Origin: Calditrichia bacterium
Lineage (GTDB): Bacteria; Calditrichota; Calditrichia; RBG-13-44-9; J075
Reading direction: 5' to 3'
Length of the DNA stretch: 64,000 nucleotides
Assembly (NCBI GenBank): GCA_020635015.1
Contig: JACKAP010000014.1
Span: 62,001-126,000, forward strand
Both the position numbers and the translations under genes were made by a program. The notes beneath the pieces were generated by a model. The model was not told where the DNA came from, searched no databases, and saw only the letters and a program-made list of their open reading frames with translations. Below, in pieces: positions 56,838-64,000 of this stretch. How positions within the stretch are numbered: position 1 is the first letter of the stretch; each line of letters begins with the position of its first letter.

Positions 56838-57843
56838 TCGGGATCCTAAAATGATGAAGATTTTCATAATCGCGGCCGGTTGCAATTTGTAATTCCCCAT
56901 TTTTCATATTGAAAACGACAGACCAACGGGTCGTCGCTACGGAAACGGATTGAAGCAGGTTCATTGCAGCGTTTTCCCCAATAACTCCACTATGAGCATT
57001 CAGGGTCTCGTAGGCAGTTTTGTAACGCCAGCAGGGGGCATTTTGATGACTGCTCAATCCGGTGACAATAAAATTCGTCGTTACCTGCCAGGGATCGGTG
57101 TTATCGATTATTTTCATCTGTCCATCAACAAATTCAATAATCGCCGAATGTCCCGATGTATCAGCAATGAGGTAATGAATGGGCGGATCCTCCATTTGGA
57201 TATTATATTGTTGAATCAGCGCTATCGCCTCCCGGGTTGAATTTGCATAATCCAGAACCAGGCGGATCAGTTGCAATTCGCCGATGGTTACTTTGGAAAT
57301 GTTATAAGGCGTCTGTGCCTCGGGAATGGCATTCATCCCAATAGCCACGCCCTTTTCGTTCATGCCGTCAAAAGGGTAATAGGGCGCGGTTCGCAGCGTG
57401 CGCTGATTGTCGGAAGATGCTGGCGATTCATTTCGGTGATAATCAAAAAAGGTCATATCAACGGTAGAAACAGAGGCATTGCCGTCCGGGGGATCGGTAA
57501 AGACCAGGAAATAGGTAGCATGATCCGGCCAGTCGTAATTCCGGCCGAACAACCGGCTGTCATCGCCGAAAGCGGAAAAACAGGTACAGGCATAATTTTT
57601 ACTGCCGGAAGTAATCGAGGTATAAAACGGAATATCGCCAGTCTGTAAATACGCATCAAATTGGTAATCGGCAGTATAAGTCAGGGTGAACAAGGGATAA
57701 TCGTCAACTTGGGTGACGGCGCCATATGCGGTCACATAAGTTTCATTGCCGGAAGAGACCGGATTCTGTTCTGAATCACAAGTAAAGAGCAAACAATAGC
57801 CGAGAATAAAAGGAACGATCAAAAACACACGTTTTGAATGCAT
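56827..57843 (-). CDS. Lipoprotein Ntn hydrolase (C45 / choloylglycine hydrolase-like)
   Basis: A 338-residue lipoprotein-like protein (LFTC, Cys22). The core CTCFSAFGDDSRLFGRNYDWPD has the C-[ST]-x-F ... GRN-x-DW pattern of C45/penicillin V acylase-type Ntn hydrolases (candidate nucleophile Cys86). Further marks are GMNEKGVAIGMNAIP and the late TTRWSVVFNMKNGELQIATGRDYEN. These enzymes cleave linear amide bonds, for example N-acyl amino acids or bile-salt-like amides, normally after N-terminal processing, which is hard to reconcile with ~85 residues before the Cys. GGAGGCTAAC precedes the ATG at 57843. No gene is seen in 57844-58085. Confidence 0.82.
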   Translation of the reverse strand: MHSKRVFLIVPFILGYCLLFTCDSEQNPVSSGNETYVTAYGAVTQVDDYPLFTLTYTADYQFDAYLQTGDIPFYTSITSGSKNYACTCFSAFGDDSRLFGRNYDWPDHATYFLVFTDPPDGNASVSTVDMTFFDYHRNESPASSDNQRTLRTAPYYPFDGMNEKGVAIGMNAIPEAQTPYNISKVTIGELQLIRLVLDYANSTREAIALIQQYNIQMEDPPIHYLIADTSGHSAIIEFVDGQMKIIDNTDPWQVTTNFIVTGLSSHQNAPCWRYKTAYETLNAHSGVIGENAAMNLLQSVSVATTRWSVVFNMKNGELQIATGRDYENLHHFRIPNDK

Positions 57844-58085
57844 GTTAGCCTCCTTAATTCGTGCGTTCAGAGAAGATCTTTGCCATTTTTTTAACAAACG
57901 GCTAAGTAATTGTTAAATGATTACGGATATGTGGGGAAATAGATTGAGATTTTAACAATTTTATTTATATTCCAAAACGAATATCGAATTGACCAGCGTC
58001 TGAAATACTTATTTCAGTCGTCAGTTTTCATCTGTCAACTCTCCGTGACGCTATCGCTAAAATGTCGGTATATTTGTTTGACGCC

Positions 58086-58724
58086 CTATTGTTTGATATT
58101 TGCCTGGCGAAGGAATCCGGCCACATCTTCCCGGGCGCGCGCCACCACCCGCTGCAGGCTGGCGCTGATCGCTTCCACTACCATCAGGGGATCTTTTTGC
58201 GCGGCGGGCGTTTTTTCGGCGTAACGGTTTTGCCAGATGACAGCACCGTTATCTGCATCATACAGCACGAACTCAATGGCAACGCTGCCAAACCAGGCCT
58301 CCTCATCATCCCATTCCTCGAAGGCATTGATCTTCCCGCGCAGCAGGTAATCGACCGGTTCCCCGGCAGTGCTGCTCACCACCCGGCGGAAGGCGCCGGA
58401 GGCGCTGAACTGCTGCTGCACCGCGTCAGCCACCAGTTTGCGGGGCGGTGCCACCCAGCGGCGGTAGTGGTAGTACTGCACCTCATAGGGAGAACTGCGG
58501 TAGACGATGCGCTCGCCTTCATAGAGCACGTCGCAGTCAAACCCGCCGACCCCCAACGTAAGCGGAAGCGGGTCGGACTGCGCCGGGGGCGCTGCCGGGT
58601 AATCGACCCGGTAATAATAGGTGGCCGGCACGCTGCCGCAGGAGGCCAACAGCACCAGCATGCTGCCGAACAACAGCAGCCATGAATATTTCCGGAACAT
58701 CTTTCGATATTGCGCTGCATTCAT
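58086..58724 (-). CDS. ABC-type transport auxiliary lipoprotein (PqiC/MlaD-associated)
   Basis: A 212-residue lipoprotein: lipobox LASC (Cys29), then TYYYRVDYPAAPPAQSDPLPLTLGVGGFDCDVLYEGERIVYRSSPYEVQYYHYRRWVAPPRKLVADAVQQQFSASGAFRRVVSS, the YmbA/PqiC-type ABC_trans_aux fold. Such outer-membrane lipoproteins accompany MCE systems. It follows mlaD with a one-base gap and closes the transporter operon. Confidence 0.9.
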   Translation of the reverse strand: MNAAQYRKMFRKYSWLLLFGSMLVLLASCGSVPATYYYRVDYPAAPPAQSDPLPLTLGVGGFDCDVLYEGERIVYRSSPYEVQYYHYRRWVAPPRKLVADAVQQQFSASGAFRRVVSSTAGEPVDYLLRGKINAFEEWDDEEAWFGSVAIEFVLYDADNGAVIWQNRYAEKTPAAQKDPLMVVEAISASLQRVVARAREDVAGFLRQANIKQ

Positions 58725-58725
58725 A

Positions 58726-59622
58726 TTATTTGATCTTCCTTTCCGGCGGCGCCGCTTTGCGCACCAGCAGCCAGGGCTGTGCCTTGATCATACGGGAAAA
58801 TTCTTCCATGTTCTGTGAAGTGACCTGGAAATTTTCCACAATTTCCCCAAGATTGCGGTCGTTGGCTGACATGGTGGCGCGCAACTGGCTGAGGGTAGCC
58901 TTAAATTCACCCATCAACTGCTGCATGCCGGCGGTACCGCGCTCCAGGTTGGCCAGTACCCGGGTGATGTTGCCGTCGCTGGTATCGGTCAGGGCGGTCA
59001 GGTTAGCCCCCACCGCCGCCAGCTGATGGCTCATCTCCTGGAGGGAATTCATCGAGGCCAGGGCCGGCCCCCGCAAGTCGCGCAGCAGCGTATCGCTGCC
59101 GCCCATGATCGAAGCCAGGCGGGCACGATTTTGGTCATTGAAAAGGTCGCTGGTGCGGGCGATGAGCACCTGCACCTGGTCACCCAACTCGGTCATCATC
59201 TCCGCCATCTGGGCAAAACTCAGCACTTCCTTGCTGGGAATGACGCTCCCCGGGGGCAGGATCTCAGCCTCCGGCGATCCGGAGGATATCTCCAGATGCT
59301 GCTCGGACATCAGACTGATGGAGGTGATGAAGGCCCGCGAGTCGTTGCGCACCGGGGTGTCTTTTTGCACCTCGATCAGCAGCCCGATCTGATGCTGCTG
59401 CGCATCAGGCAAAATCAACTCGATCACCTGGCCGACATTGAGACCACGGTATTTGACCAGGGTACCCTCAGTGATGCCGCCGACATAATCGAGATACACC
59501 CGGTAGGGCTTGGTATCCCGGTCGAAGCGCACACCGAACATCGCCACCAGAAATATCCCCAACGCCAGCACGGCAGCGATGATGATGATCCCGGCCTTGA
59601 TTTCGTTTCCTTTGAATTCCAT
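58726..59622 (-). CDS. mlaD: MCE-domain substrate-binding protein (MlaD-like)
   Basis: A 298-residue protein with an N-terminal membrane helix (IKAGIIIIAAVLALGIFLVAMFGV), a single MCE domain (~35-120, YRVYLDYVGGITEGTLVKYRGLNVGQVIELILPDAQQHQIGLLIEVQKDTPVRND) and a long helical C-terminus (to ~290) that may form the hexameric tunnel or needle. It binds phospholipid for MlaFE. The start at 59622 is chosen over an ATG at 59637 because ACGGGAAT precedes it. It lies after mlaF with a family A hairpin in between. Confidence 0.9.
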   Translation of the reverse strand: MEFKGNEIKAGIIIIAAVLALGIFLVAMFGVRFDRDTKPYRVYLDYVGGITEGTLVKYRGLNVGQVIELILPDAQQHQIGLLIEVQKDTPVRNDSRAFITSISLMSEQHLEISSGSPEAEILPPGSVIPSKEVLSFAQMAEMMTELGDQVQVLIARTSDLFNDQNRARLASIMGGSDTLLRDLRGPALASMNSLQEMSHQLAAVGANLTALTDTSDGNITRVLANLERGTAGMQQLMGEFKATLSQLRATMSANDRNLGEIVENFQVTSQNMEEFSRMIKAQPWLLVRKAAPPERKIK

Positions 59623-59657
59623 TCGTATTCCCGTCATATATTGACTTTAATAAACAT

Positions 59658-59760
59658 AATTTTATTTGCCACAGAGTCACAGAGATCACGGAGAACTGAC
59701 AACTGAAAACTGAAAACTGAAAATCTCTGTGTTCTCTGTGGCTCTGTGGCAAATAAAATT
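59658..59760. repeat. Family A inverted element between mlaF and mlaD
   Basis: Outer ends AATTTTATTTGCCACAGAG and CTCTGTGGCAAATAAAATT are perfect complements; the loop is AACTGACAACTGAAAACTG words. It is inside a transcription unit rather than at its end. Confidence 0.9.
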
Positions 59761-59774
59761 CACGTAACTTTCAC

Positions 59775-60572
59775 TCATCCCCCCGCACCGGTGATGGTAT
59801 TCAGATACTGATCCCGATCGATCTCCTCGTCATCCGCCTCGCGGTTGAAGAACTGGCGGATCACCGGATCCTCGCTCTGCTTCAATTCGTCTCGGGTGCC
59901 GATTGCCCGGATCACCCCTTCGTGCATCATCGCAATGCGGTCGGCGATGGTGAACACCGATTCCATCTCGTGGGTTACGATCACGATGGTCATCTTGAAC
60001 GCGCTTTTCAGCCGCAGAATCAAGTTATCCAACCCGGCGGCCACCACCGGGTCCAGCCCGGCGGAGGGCTCGTCGCAGAAGAGGATCTCCGGGTCCATCG
60101 CAATCGCCCGGGCCAGGCCGGCGCGTTTCTTCATCCCCCCGGAAAGCTGGGCCGGTTTGAAGCGGTCGAAGCCGGAGAGGCCCACCAGGTCGAGCTTCAT
60201 CTTCATCATGATCTGGATAGTGCTCTCCTCCAGCCCGGTGTGTTCGCGCAGGGGGAAGGCCACGTTGTCGCCGACGGTCATGGAGTTGAACAGCGCCGCC
60301 GATTGGAACAGCATCCCAATCTTGCGGAAGATGGCCACTCGCGCATCCTCGCTAATACGGTTGATGTCCTGCCCCTTGATCAGCACCTCCCCCTCCGCCG
60401 GCCGGGAGAGGCCGATCATGTGGCGCAGCAGGGTGCTCTTGCCGCAGCCGGAACGCCCCAGGATGGCCAGCGACTCTCCGGGATAGACCTCGAGATCCAC
60501 CCCCTTCAGCACGGTGCGACTGCCGTAGGTGGCCACTAAATTTTTTACCTGGATGATGGGTTCCCGCGCCAT
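59775..60572 (-). CDS. mlaF: Phospholipid ABC transporter ATP-binding protein MlaF
   Basis: A 265-residue ATPase: Walker A GRSGCGKST (~40), FQSAALFNSMTVGDNVAFPLREH (the Mkl/MlaF Q-loop form), signature LSGGMKKRAGLARAI and Walker B ILFCDEPSAGLDPV. SGGMKKR and CDEPSAGLDP are specific to MCE-associated ATPases. The C-terminal extension READDEEIDRDQYLNTITGAGG is similar to the tail that contacts partners in E. coli. Start at 60572, one base after the stop of mlaE. Confidence 0.93.
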   Translation of the reverse strand: MAREPIIQVKNLVATYGSRTVLKGVDLEVYPGESLAILGRSGCGKSTLLRHMIGLSRPAEGEVLIKGQDINRISEDARVAIFRKIGMLFQSAALFNSMTVGDNVAFPLREHTGLEESTIQIMMKMKLDLVGLSGFDRFKPAQLSGGMKKRAGLARAIAMDPEILFCDEPSAGLDPVVAAGLDNLILRLKSAFKMTIVIVTHEMESVFTIADRIAMMHEGVIRAIGTRDELKQSEDPVIRQFFNREADDEEIDRDQYLNTITGAGG

Positions 60573-60573
60573 G

Positions 60574-61380
60574 TCAAAAACTCGCGTAAAATAAAGTTGT
60601 GAACAACACATCGGCAGCGATAATCAGGAAAATTGATACGACCACCGAACGAGTGGTGGCCTTACCCACCCCTTCCGCCCCGCCGCGCACGATCAGCCCC
60701 TGGTGGCAGCCGATCCCGGCAATGATCAGGGCAAAGAAACCGCTTTTGGTCAACCCGCTGAAAAGATCCTTGAAGGTCAGGGCGGAGATCGTCTGATCCA
60801 CATAACGCACGCTGGTCAAATCCAGGGTGAGCATCGAGATCAAGTAGCCGCCGAAGATCCCCACCAGGTCGGCAATCACCGTCAGGCAGGGCAGCATGAT
60901 CATCATCGCCAGCACCCGCGGCACCACCAGGAACTTCACCGGGTTCAGCCCCATGGTCGCCAGGGCGTCGATCTCCTCCGAGACCCGCATGGTGCCGATC
61001 TCGGCGGTGATCGCCGAGCCGTTGCGTCCGGTAATGATGATCGCCGTGAGCAGCGGCCCCAGCTCCCGGATAATCGACACCGCGGTCAGATTGGCGGTGT
61101 AGATGGTCGCGCCAAAGGCCTTCAGTTGATAGGCCGACTGCATGGCGATGATCAGGCCGACGAAGAAGGCGATCAGGGAGACGATCGGCAGCGATTCGTA
61201 ACCAATTTTGACCATCTGCTCCACCACGTATTTCCACTTGAAGCCTTTTCCCCGGAAAGGGGCGATCAGCATCCAGTAGAAGGTCTCCCGCGCCAGGCGG
61301 CCCACTTCCCGGCTCTGCCCGGCCAGTTCCAGCCCCCGGCGGCCGACCTGGCCGAATATTTTGGTTGCGGTTTTGCTCAT
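60574..61380 (-). CDS. mlaE: Phospholipid ABC transporter permease MlaE
   Basis: A 268-residue MlaE/YrbE permease: SLPIVSLIAFFVGLIIAMQSAYQLKAFGA (first helices), VSIIRELGPLLTAIIITGRNGSAITAEIGTMRVSEEIDALATMGLNPVKFLVVPRVLA (the coupling-loop signature) and four or five helices to the end. With MlaF and MlaD it moves phospholipid between the inner membrane and the periplasmic MCE ring. The STAS protein gene is upstream, separated by a family A hairpin (61411-61506). Confidence 0.93.
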   Translation of the reverse strand: MSKTATKIFGQVGRRGLELAGQSREVGRLARETFYWMLIAPFRGKGFKWKYVVEQMVKIGYESLPIVSLIAFFVGLIIAMQSAYQLKAFGATIYTANLTAVSIIRELGPLLTAIIITGRNGSAITAEIGTMRVSEEIDALATMGLNPVKFLVVPRVLAMMIMLPCLTVIADLVGIFGGYLISMLTLDLTSVRYVDQTISALTFKDLFSGLTKSGFFALIIAGIGCHQGLIVRGGAEGVGKATTRSVVVSIFLIIAADVLFTTLFYASF

Positions 61381-61410
61381 TCGTTATTCAAAATTTTACC
61401 GACAACATCG

Positions 61411-61506
61411 TTTTTAGCCACAGAGCCACAGAGAACACTGAGAACTAACAACCAACAACTAAAACTCATAAAAACCTCTGTGATCTCTGTGTCTCTGTGG
61501 CAAATA
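61411..61506. repeat. Family A inverted element between the STAS gene and mlaE
   Basis: TTTTTAGCCACAGAGCCACAGAG and CTCTGTGTCTCTGTGGCAAA flank AACAACCAACAACTAAAACTC, so arms of one word family enclose words of another. Confidence 0.88.
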
Positions 61507-61516
61507 CAACATGCGC

Positions 61517-61858
61517 TTACTGCTTCAATCGTGCCAGCGCATCCTCCGCATTGTCATAAATCTCAAACACCTTATCCAGCCGGCTGAGTTCGAACACGCT
61601 GCGCACTTCCGGGCGCAGGCTGGTTAAGACAAATTTACCGCCATATTTCCCGCTTTCCTGAAGCACCTCGATCAGCGTGGCCAGGCCGGAGCTGTCCATA
61701 TAGGTCACGCCGGCCAGATCCACCACGATTGCCGGAGGTTTCCCGGCGGCCAGTTTCAGGAGGGTGCTGCGCAGTTGCGGGGAGGAGTAGAGGTCCACTT
61801 CTCCTTCGACCGCCGCCAGCGCGGCGCGGTCCGGGTGGGTGATATCAATCTTGAGCAT
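61517..61858 (-). CDS. STAS-domain protein (anti-sigma factor antagonist type)
   Basis: A 113-residue STAS protein: AALAAVEGEVDLYSSPQLRSTLLKLAAGKPPAIVVDLAGVTYMDSSGLATLIEVLQ. DSSG (55-58) carries the serine phosphorylated in SpoIIAA/RsbV homologues. It overlaps the kinase gene by 14 bp and lies directly before mlaE, the place where MlaB (also a STAS protein, binding MlaF) occurs in E. coli mla operons. It could act in a sigma-factor switch, as the MlaB equivalent, or both. Confidence 0.9.
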   Translation of the reverse strand: MLKIDITHPDRAALAAVEGEVDLYSSPQLRSTLLKLAAGKPPAIVVDLAGVTYMDSSGLATLIEVLQESGKYGGKFVLTSLRPEVRSVFELSRLDKVFEIYDNAEDALARLKQ

Positions 61859-62279
61859 CTGGGTCCCTGCTTCCCGGCAGATTTTTTGCCAATAAGAGTT
61901 GATTTCCTGTATCGTCACTCTGATAATCGACCACATCCATGATCGACTTGATAAAATGCAGTCCCAGTCCCCCGGGACGGATCTCATTGAGGTCACGCGG
62001 CTTCATGGTGCCAGGATCGGCTTTCCTCCCGTTGTCCTGAAGCAGAATTTCCAGCCGGCGCGGGGTGATCCGGCAGGTTACCCGGATGGAATGTCCGGGT
62101 TCGCTTTGATAGGCATGGCGGATGATGTTGGTCACCGCCTCGTCTACCGCCAGGGTCACCGCCTGCCCGGTTTCCGGCGAAAACCCGCCCAGTTCGCAGG
62201 CATAGGTCACTGCCCCGCGCACTACTTTGGCGTATTTCGCATCGCTGGGAATTTCGATTGTGAAACCATCCACCGCCAT
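61845..62279 (-). CDS. Anti-sigma regulatory factor, serine kinase (RsbW-like)
   Basis: A 144-residue GHKL ATPase: N-box VDEAVTNIIRHAYQ (~46-59), G1 LLQDNGRKADPGTMK (~79), G2 GGLGLHFIKSIMD (~103). Such kinases bind a sigma factor or other target and phosphorylate the STAS partner. It overlaps the STAS gene at its 3' end. The PP2C gene upstream would reverse the phosphorylation. A sigma factor gene is not in the window, so the target is open. Confidence 0.9.
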   Translation of the reverse strand: MAVDGFTIEIPSDAKYAKVVRGAVTYACELGGFSPETGQAVTLAVDEAVTNIIRHAYQSEPGHSIRVTCRITPRRLEILLQDNGRKADPGTMKPRDLNEIRPGGLGLHFIKSIMDVVDYQSDDTGNQLLLAKNLPGSRDPDAQD

Positions 62280-62319
62280 TTGCTTCCTGCGCTTTGTACC
62301 GGGTCATTAATTTTTTTTG

Positions 62320-62401
62320 TCCACGGATTACACGGATTTTCACAGATTAAGTAAAAAACACGACCACCTCTAATCAGTGTAAATCCGTGTAATCCGTGGA
62401 T
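62320..62401. repeat. Family C inverted element, copy 2
   Basis: TCCACGGATTACACGGATTT and AATCCGTGTAATCCGTGGA arms, as at 3461-3530, in the spacer between the phosphatase and kinase genes. Confidence 0.85.
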
Positions 62402-62415
62402 GTTTTTTGCAATGC

Positions 62416-63720
62416 TCACCCCTCCCACTTCAGCACCAGCGCGGTGATGTCATCGTGCTGGGCTGTGCCGGAGGAGAAAGCCTTGACGTCGTCGAGCACA
62501 CGTTCGAGCAGCGCCTCAGGTCCCGAGGCAGGGTCGGCAAGCAGGGCTTGCAGGCGTTCCAGGGAATAGAGTTCGCCGCCCGGATTGTGCGCCTCCACCA
62601 CCCCGTCGGTGACTAGCACCAGATAATCGCCCGAGTTCAATTGCACGGTTTGTTCTCCGTAAGCGGCCCCGTCAGTAATGCCTAAAGGGATGCCTCCGCC
62701 GTCTTCCAGCCGTTCGACCTTTCCATGGGCATCGATCCGCAGCGGCGGCAGGTGACCGGCGTTGGCGAAAGAGAAGCGCCCGCTATCGCCATCCAGCACC
62801 CCGTAAAGGAAGGTCACGAACATCCCCCGGCGACTGCGTGCCGCAAGGGCCCGGTTCAGGGTTTCCAGCAGCCGGGCGGGTTCCGGGGCAGACTGGGCGT
62901 GGAGCCGGAAATCGCTCACCAGCCGGGCCATGTAGAGCGCCGCCGGGATGCCCTTGCCGGACACATCACCGATCGACACGCCCAACCGGCCGGCATCAAG
63001 TTCCACGAAATCGAACAAGTCGCCTCCCACCGACGAAGCAGCCAGGCTCTTTGCCGCCAGAGTGAAGCGGCCATCCGGCGAGGCGGGAAACGTTTCCGGC
63101 ATGAAACTCTGCTGGATATGTCGCGCCGCCTCTAACTGCTGCTCGATGCGCTGGCGATCCAACTCCAGTTGGTGAATTCGAGCATTTTCGATCGCCATCG
63201 CCACCTGGCGGCAGAAGGCCGAGAACAGCTTCAGGTCGTCGGAATCGAATGCTTTTCCATCATTGCGGTTAATCACCTCGGCGACCCCGATCAGCCGGTC
63301 GCGCACCTTCAGCGGGGCGGCGAGGATCGAACGGGTACGGAAGCCGGTCTTGCGATCCACATCGGGATTAAAGCGGTCATCCTGGTAGGCATCGGGAATG
63401 ATCTGGGCCTGCTGGTGGGAGGCCACCCAGCCGGCAATGCCCCGATCCAGAGGAATCTCGATGGTCTTGAACTTCTCCCCGGCATCTCCCAATGCCACCG
63501 GGCATTCGAAGACCTTCTTCTCCCGGTTGATCAGCAGAATGGAGCTGGCTTCCGCCTGCATCACCTGCTGGGCTTTTTTCATCACCAACTGCATCACCTC
63601 ATCCAGATGAAAGGTCGAGTTGATGATAATCCCCACCTCGATCAGGCTGGAAAGCGCCTCCACCCGGGCGCTCAGGATTGCCCGATCCTGTTGCAGTTTT
63701 GTCAGGGTTTCTTTTGCCAT
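62416..63720 (-). CDS. GAF-domain PP2C (SpoIIE-type) phosphatase
   Basis: A 434-residue cytoplasmic protein. A GAF sensor domain spans ~25-170 (LIEVGIIINSTFHLDEVMQLVMKKAQQVMQAEASSILLINREKKVFECPVALGD ... RDRLIGVAEVINRNDGKAFDSDDLKLFSAFCRQVAMAIENA). After a short helix comes a SpoIIE/RsbU PP2C domain with VGGDLFDFVELDAGRLGVSIGDVSGKGIPAALYMA (metal-binding Asp), NAGHLPPL and LVTDGVVEAHNPGG. It should dephosphorylate the STAS protein encoded downstream in response to a small ligand or redox state sensed by GAF. Confidence 0.92.
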   Translation of the reverse strand: MAKETLTKLQQDRAILSARVEALSSLIEVGIIINSTFHLDEVMQLVMKKAQQVMQAEASSILLINREKKVFECPVALGDAGEKFKTIEIPLDRGIAGWVASHQQAQIIPDAYQDDRFNPDVDRKTGFRTRSILAAPLKVRDRLIGVAEVINRNDGKAFDSDDLKLFSAFCRQVAMAIENARIHQLELDRQRIEQQLEAARHIQQSFMPETFPASPDGRFTLAAKSLAASSVGGDLFDFVELDAGRLGVSIGDVSGKGIPAALYMARLVSDFRLHAQSAPEPARLLETLNRALAARSRRGMFVTFLYGVLDGDSGRFSFANAGHLPPLRIDAHGKVERLEDGGGIPLGITDGAAYGEQTVQLNSGDYLVLVTDGVVEAHNPGGELYSLERLQALLADPASGPEALLERVLDDVKAFSSGTAQHDDITALVLKWEG

Positions 63721-63795
63721 CTTTTTTATAACCGATCCTTATCAGCCTTAATCTTAATAAGATAGACGGTAAATACCAACAGGTTATTGGAGGAA

Positions 63796-63860
63796 ATTTT
63801 TGGGGGTTGATGGGTGAATGGGTTGATGGGTGAATGGGTTGATGGGTGAATGAGTTGATG
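63796..63860. repeat. GGGTTGATGGGTGAAT tandem array
   Basis: About eight degenerate copies of TGGGTGAA/TGGGTTGA. The matching arm is presumably beyond the window edge. Confidence 0.85.
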
Positions 63861-63875
63861 GGTAACTACTTGTTA

Positions 63876-63968
63876 ACACGTTTTTTGCAATTATAGATTT
63901 CTCACAAACGACGTTCGAAATGACGGTGCGTTTGTCATTCCGATGGCTTCAGCCGAGGAATCTGTTCC
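63876..63968. repeat. Dispersed element of family L, copy in reverse orientation
   Basis: TTTTTTGCAATTATAGATTTCTCACA...CGTTCGAAATGACGG...CATTCCGATGGCTTCAGCCGAGGAATCTG is the reverse complement of 9251-9331 with a few changes. Nothing else is seen to the end of the window. Confidence 0.75.
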
Positions 63969-64000
63969 ATGAAAAGACTTAATAAGCAATGTATTACTCG

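Noticed and set aside
6241..62401. Word-arm hairpins as ordinary rho-independent terminators
   Set aside because: Several lie inside operons, many are single arms, and most lack a U-run on the transcribed side; a few between convergent genes may still terminate.
1..64000. tRNA or rRNA genes
   Set aside because: No cloverleaf with a GTTCRANNC arm and no rRNA-like stretch was found by eye. A covariance-model search (tRNAscan-SE, Infernal) would settle it.

Overview
The window is about 64 kb of chromosomal DNA from a Gram-negative bacterium. It probably belongs to the FCB superphylum (Calditrichota / candidate division KSB1 / Marinimicrobia-like). The reasons are a secreted protein at 9839-12913 ending in the NYPNPFNPSTT-type C-terminal sorting domain, many lipoproteins, two outer-membrane lipid or lipoprotein transport systems and a decaheme cytochrome. 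This placement is inference; no rRNA or tRNA gene was seen.

Layout. 1-3364: end of a YbhF-like ABC ATPase and two ABC-2 permeases, with a four-helix-bundle gene between them. 3676-12913: repeat lipoprotein, S37-type peptidase, class II amidotransferase, PabB-PabC fusion and a large secreted protein. 13104-17549 (minus): modC-modB without modA, a MITE-like element, and a coupled pair of amidohydrolases of which one has lost its metal ligands. 18413-25519: a Lol-like export operon (LolA-like carrier, two FtsX-type permeases, ATPase, outer-membrane barrel) opposite a TetR regulator with two matching operator sites. 25602-31725: DUF4177 protein, FlgO/CsgG-like lipoprotein, SH3 membrane protein, TPR protein, galactokinase. 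31855-39680: oxidoreductases, a metallopeptidase gene broken by one stop codon, GNAT, Uup, MarR with a clear operator. 39917-49871: esterases, creatininase-like amidase, galM behind a decaheme cytochrome c / cytochrome b pair, acyl-ACP thioesterase, DUF1579 proteins, orphan outer-membrane protein. 49919-57843: two GH30 lipoproteins, TfoX-N protein, a truncated serine hydrolase, a TPR/DUF2723-like lipoprotein and an Ntn-hydrolase pair. 58086-63720: an Mla-type phospholipid transporter downstream of a partner-switching set (PP2C, anti-sigma kinase, STAS).

The most unusual feature is the spacer DNA. Nearly every intergenic region holds inverted elements whose arms are tandem runs of short words of 7-10 nt (CACAGAG, GGATGACGC, CACGGATT, CATCCAG, GGGGCAT, AACAACC, GGGTGAAT and others), often nested in one another. 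Some arms run into genes and encode protein ends. Two larger arrays (17571-17842 and 21907-22275) are built from units of 16-23 bp, each a short linker plus a different mini-hairpin, and carry an inverted second arm. These arrays and the word elements are the best candidates for something undescribed.
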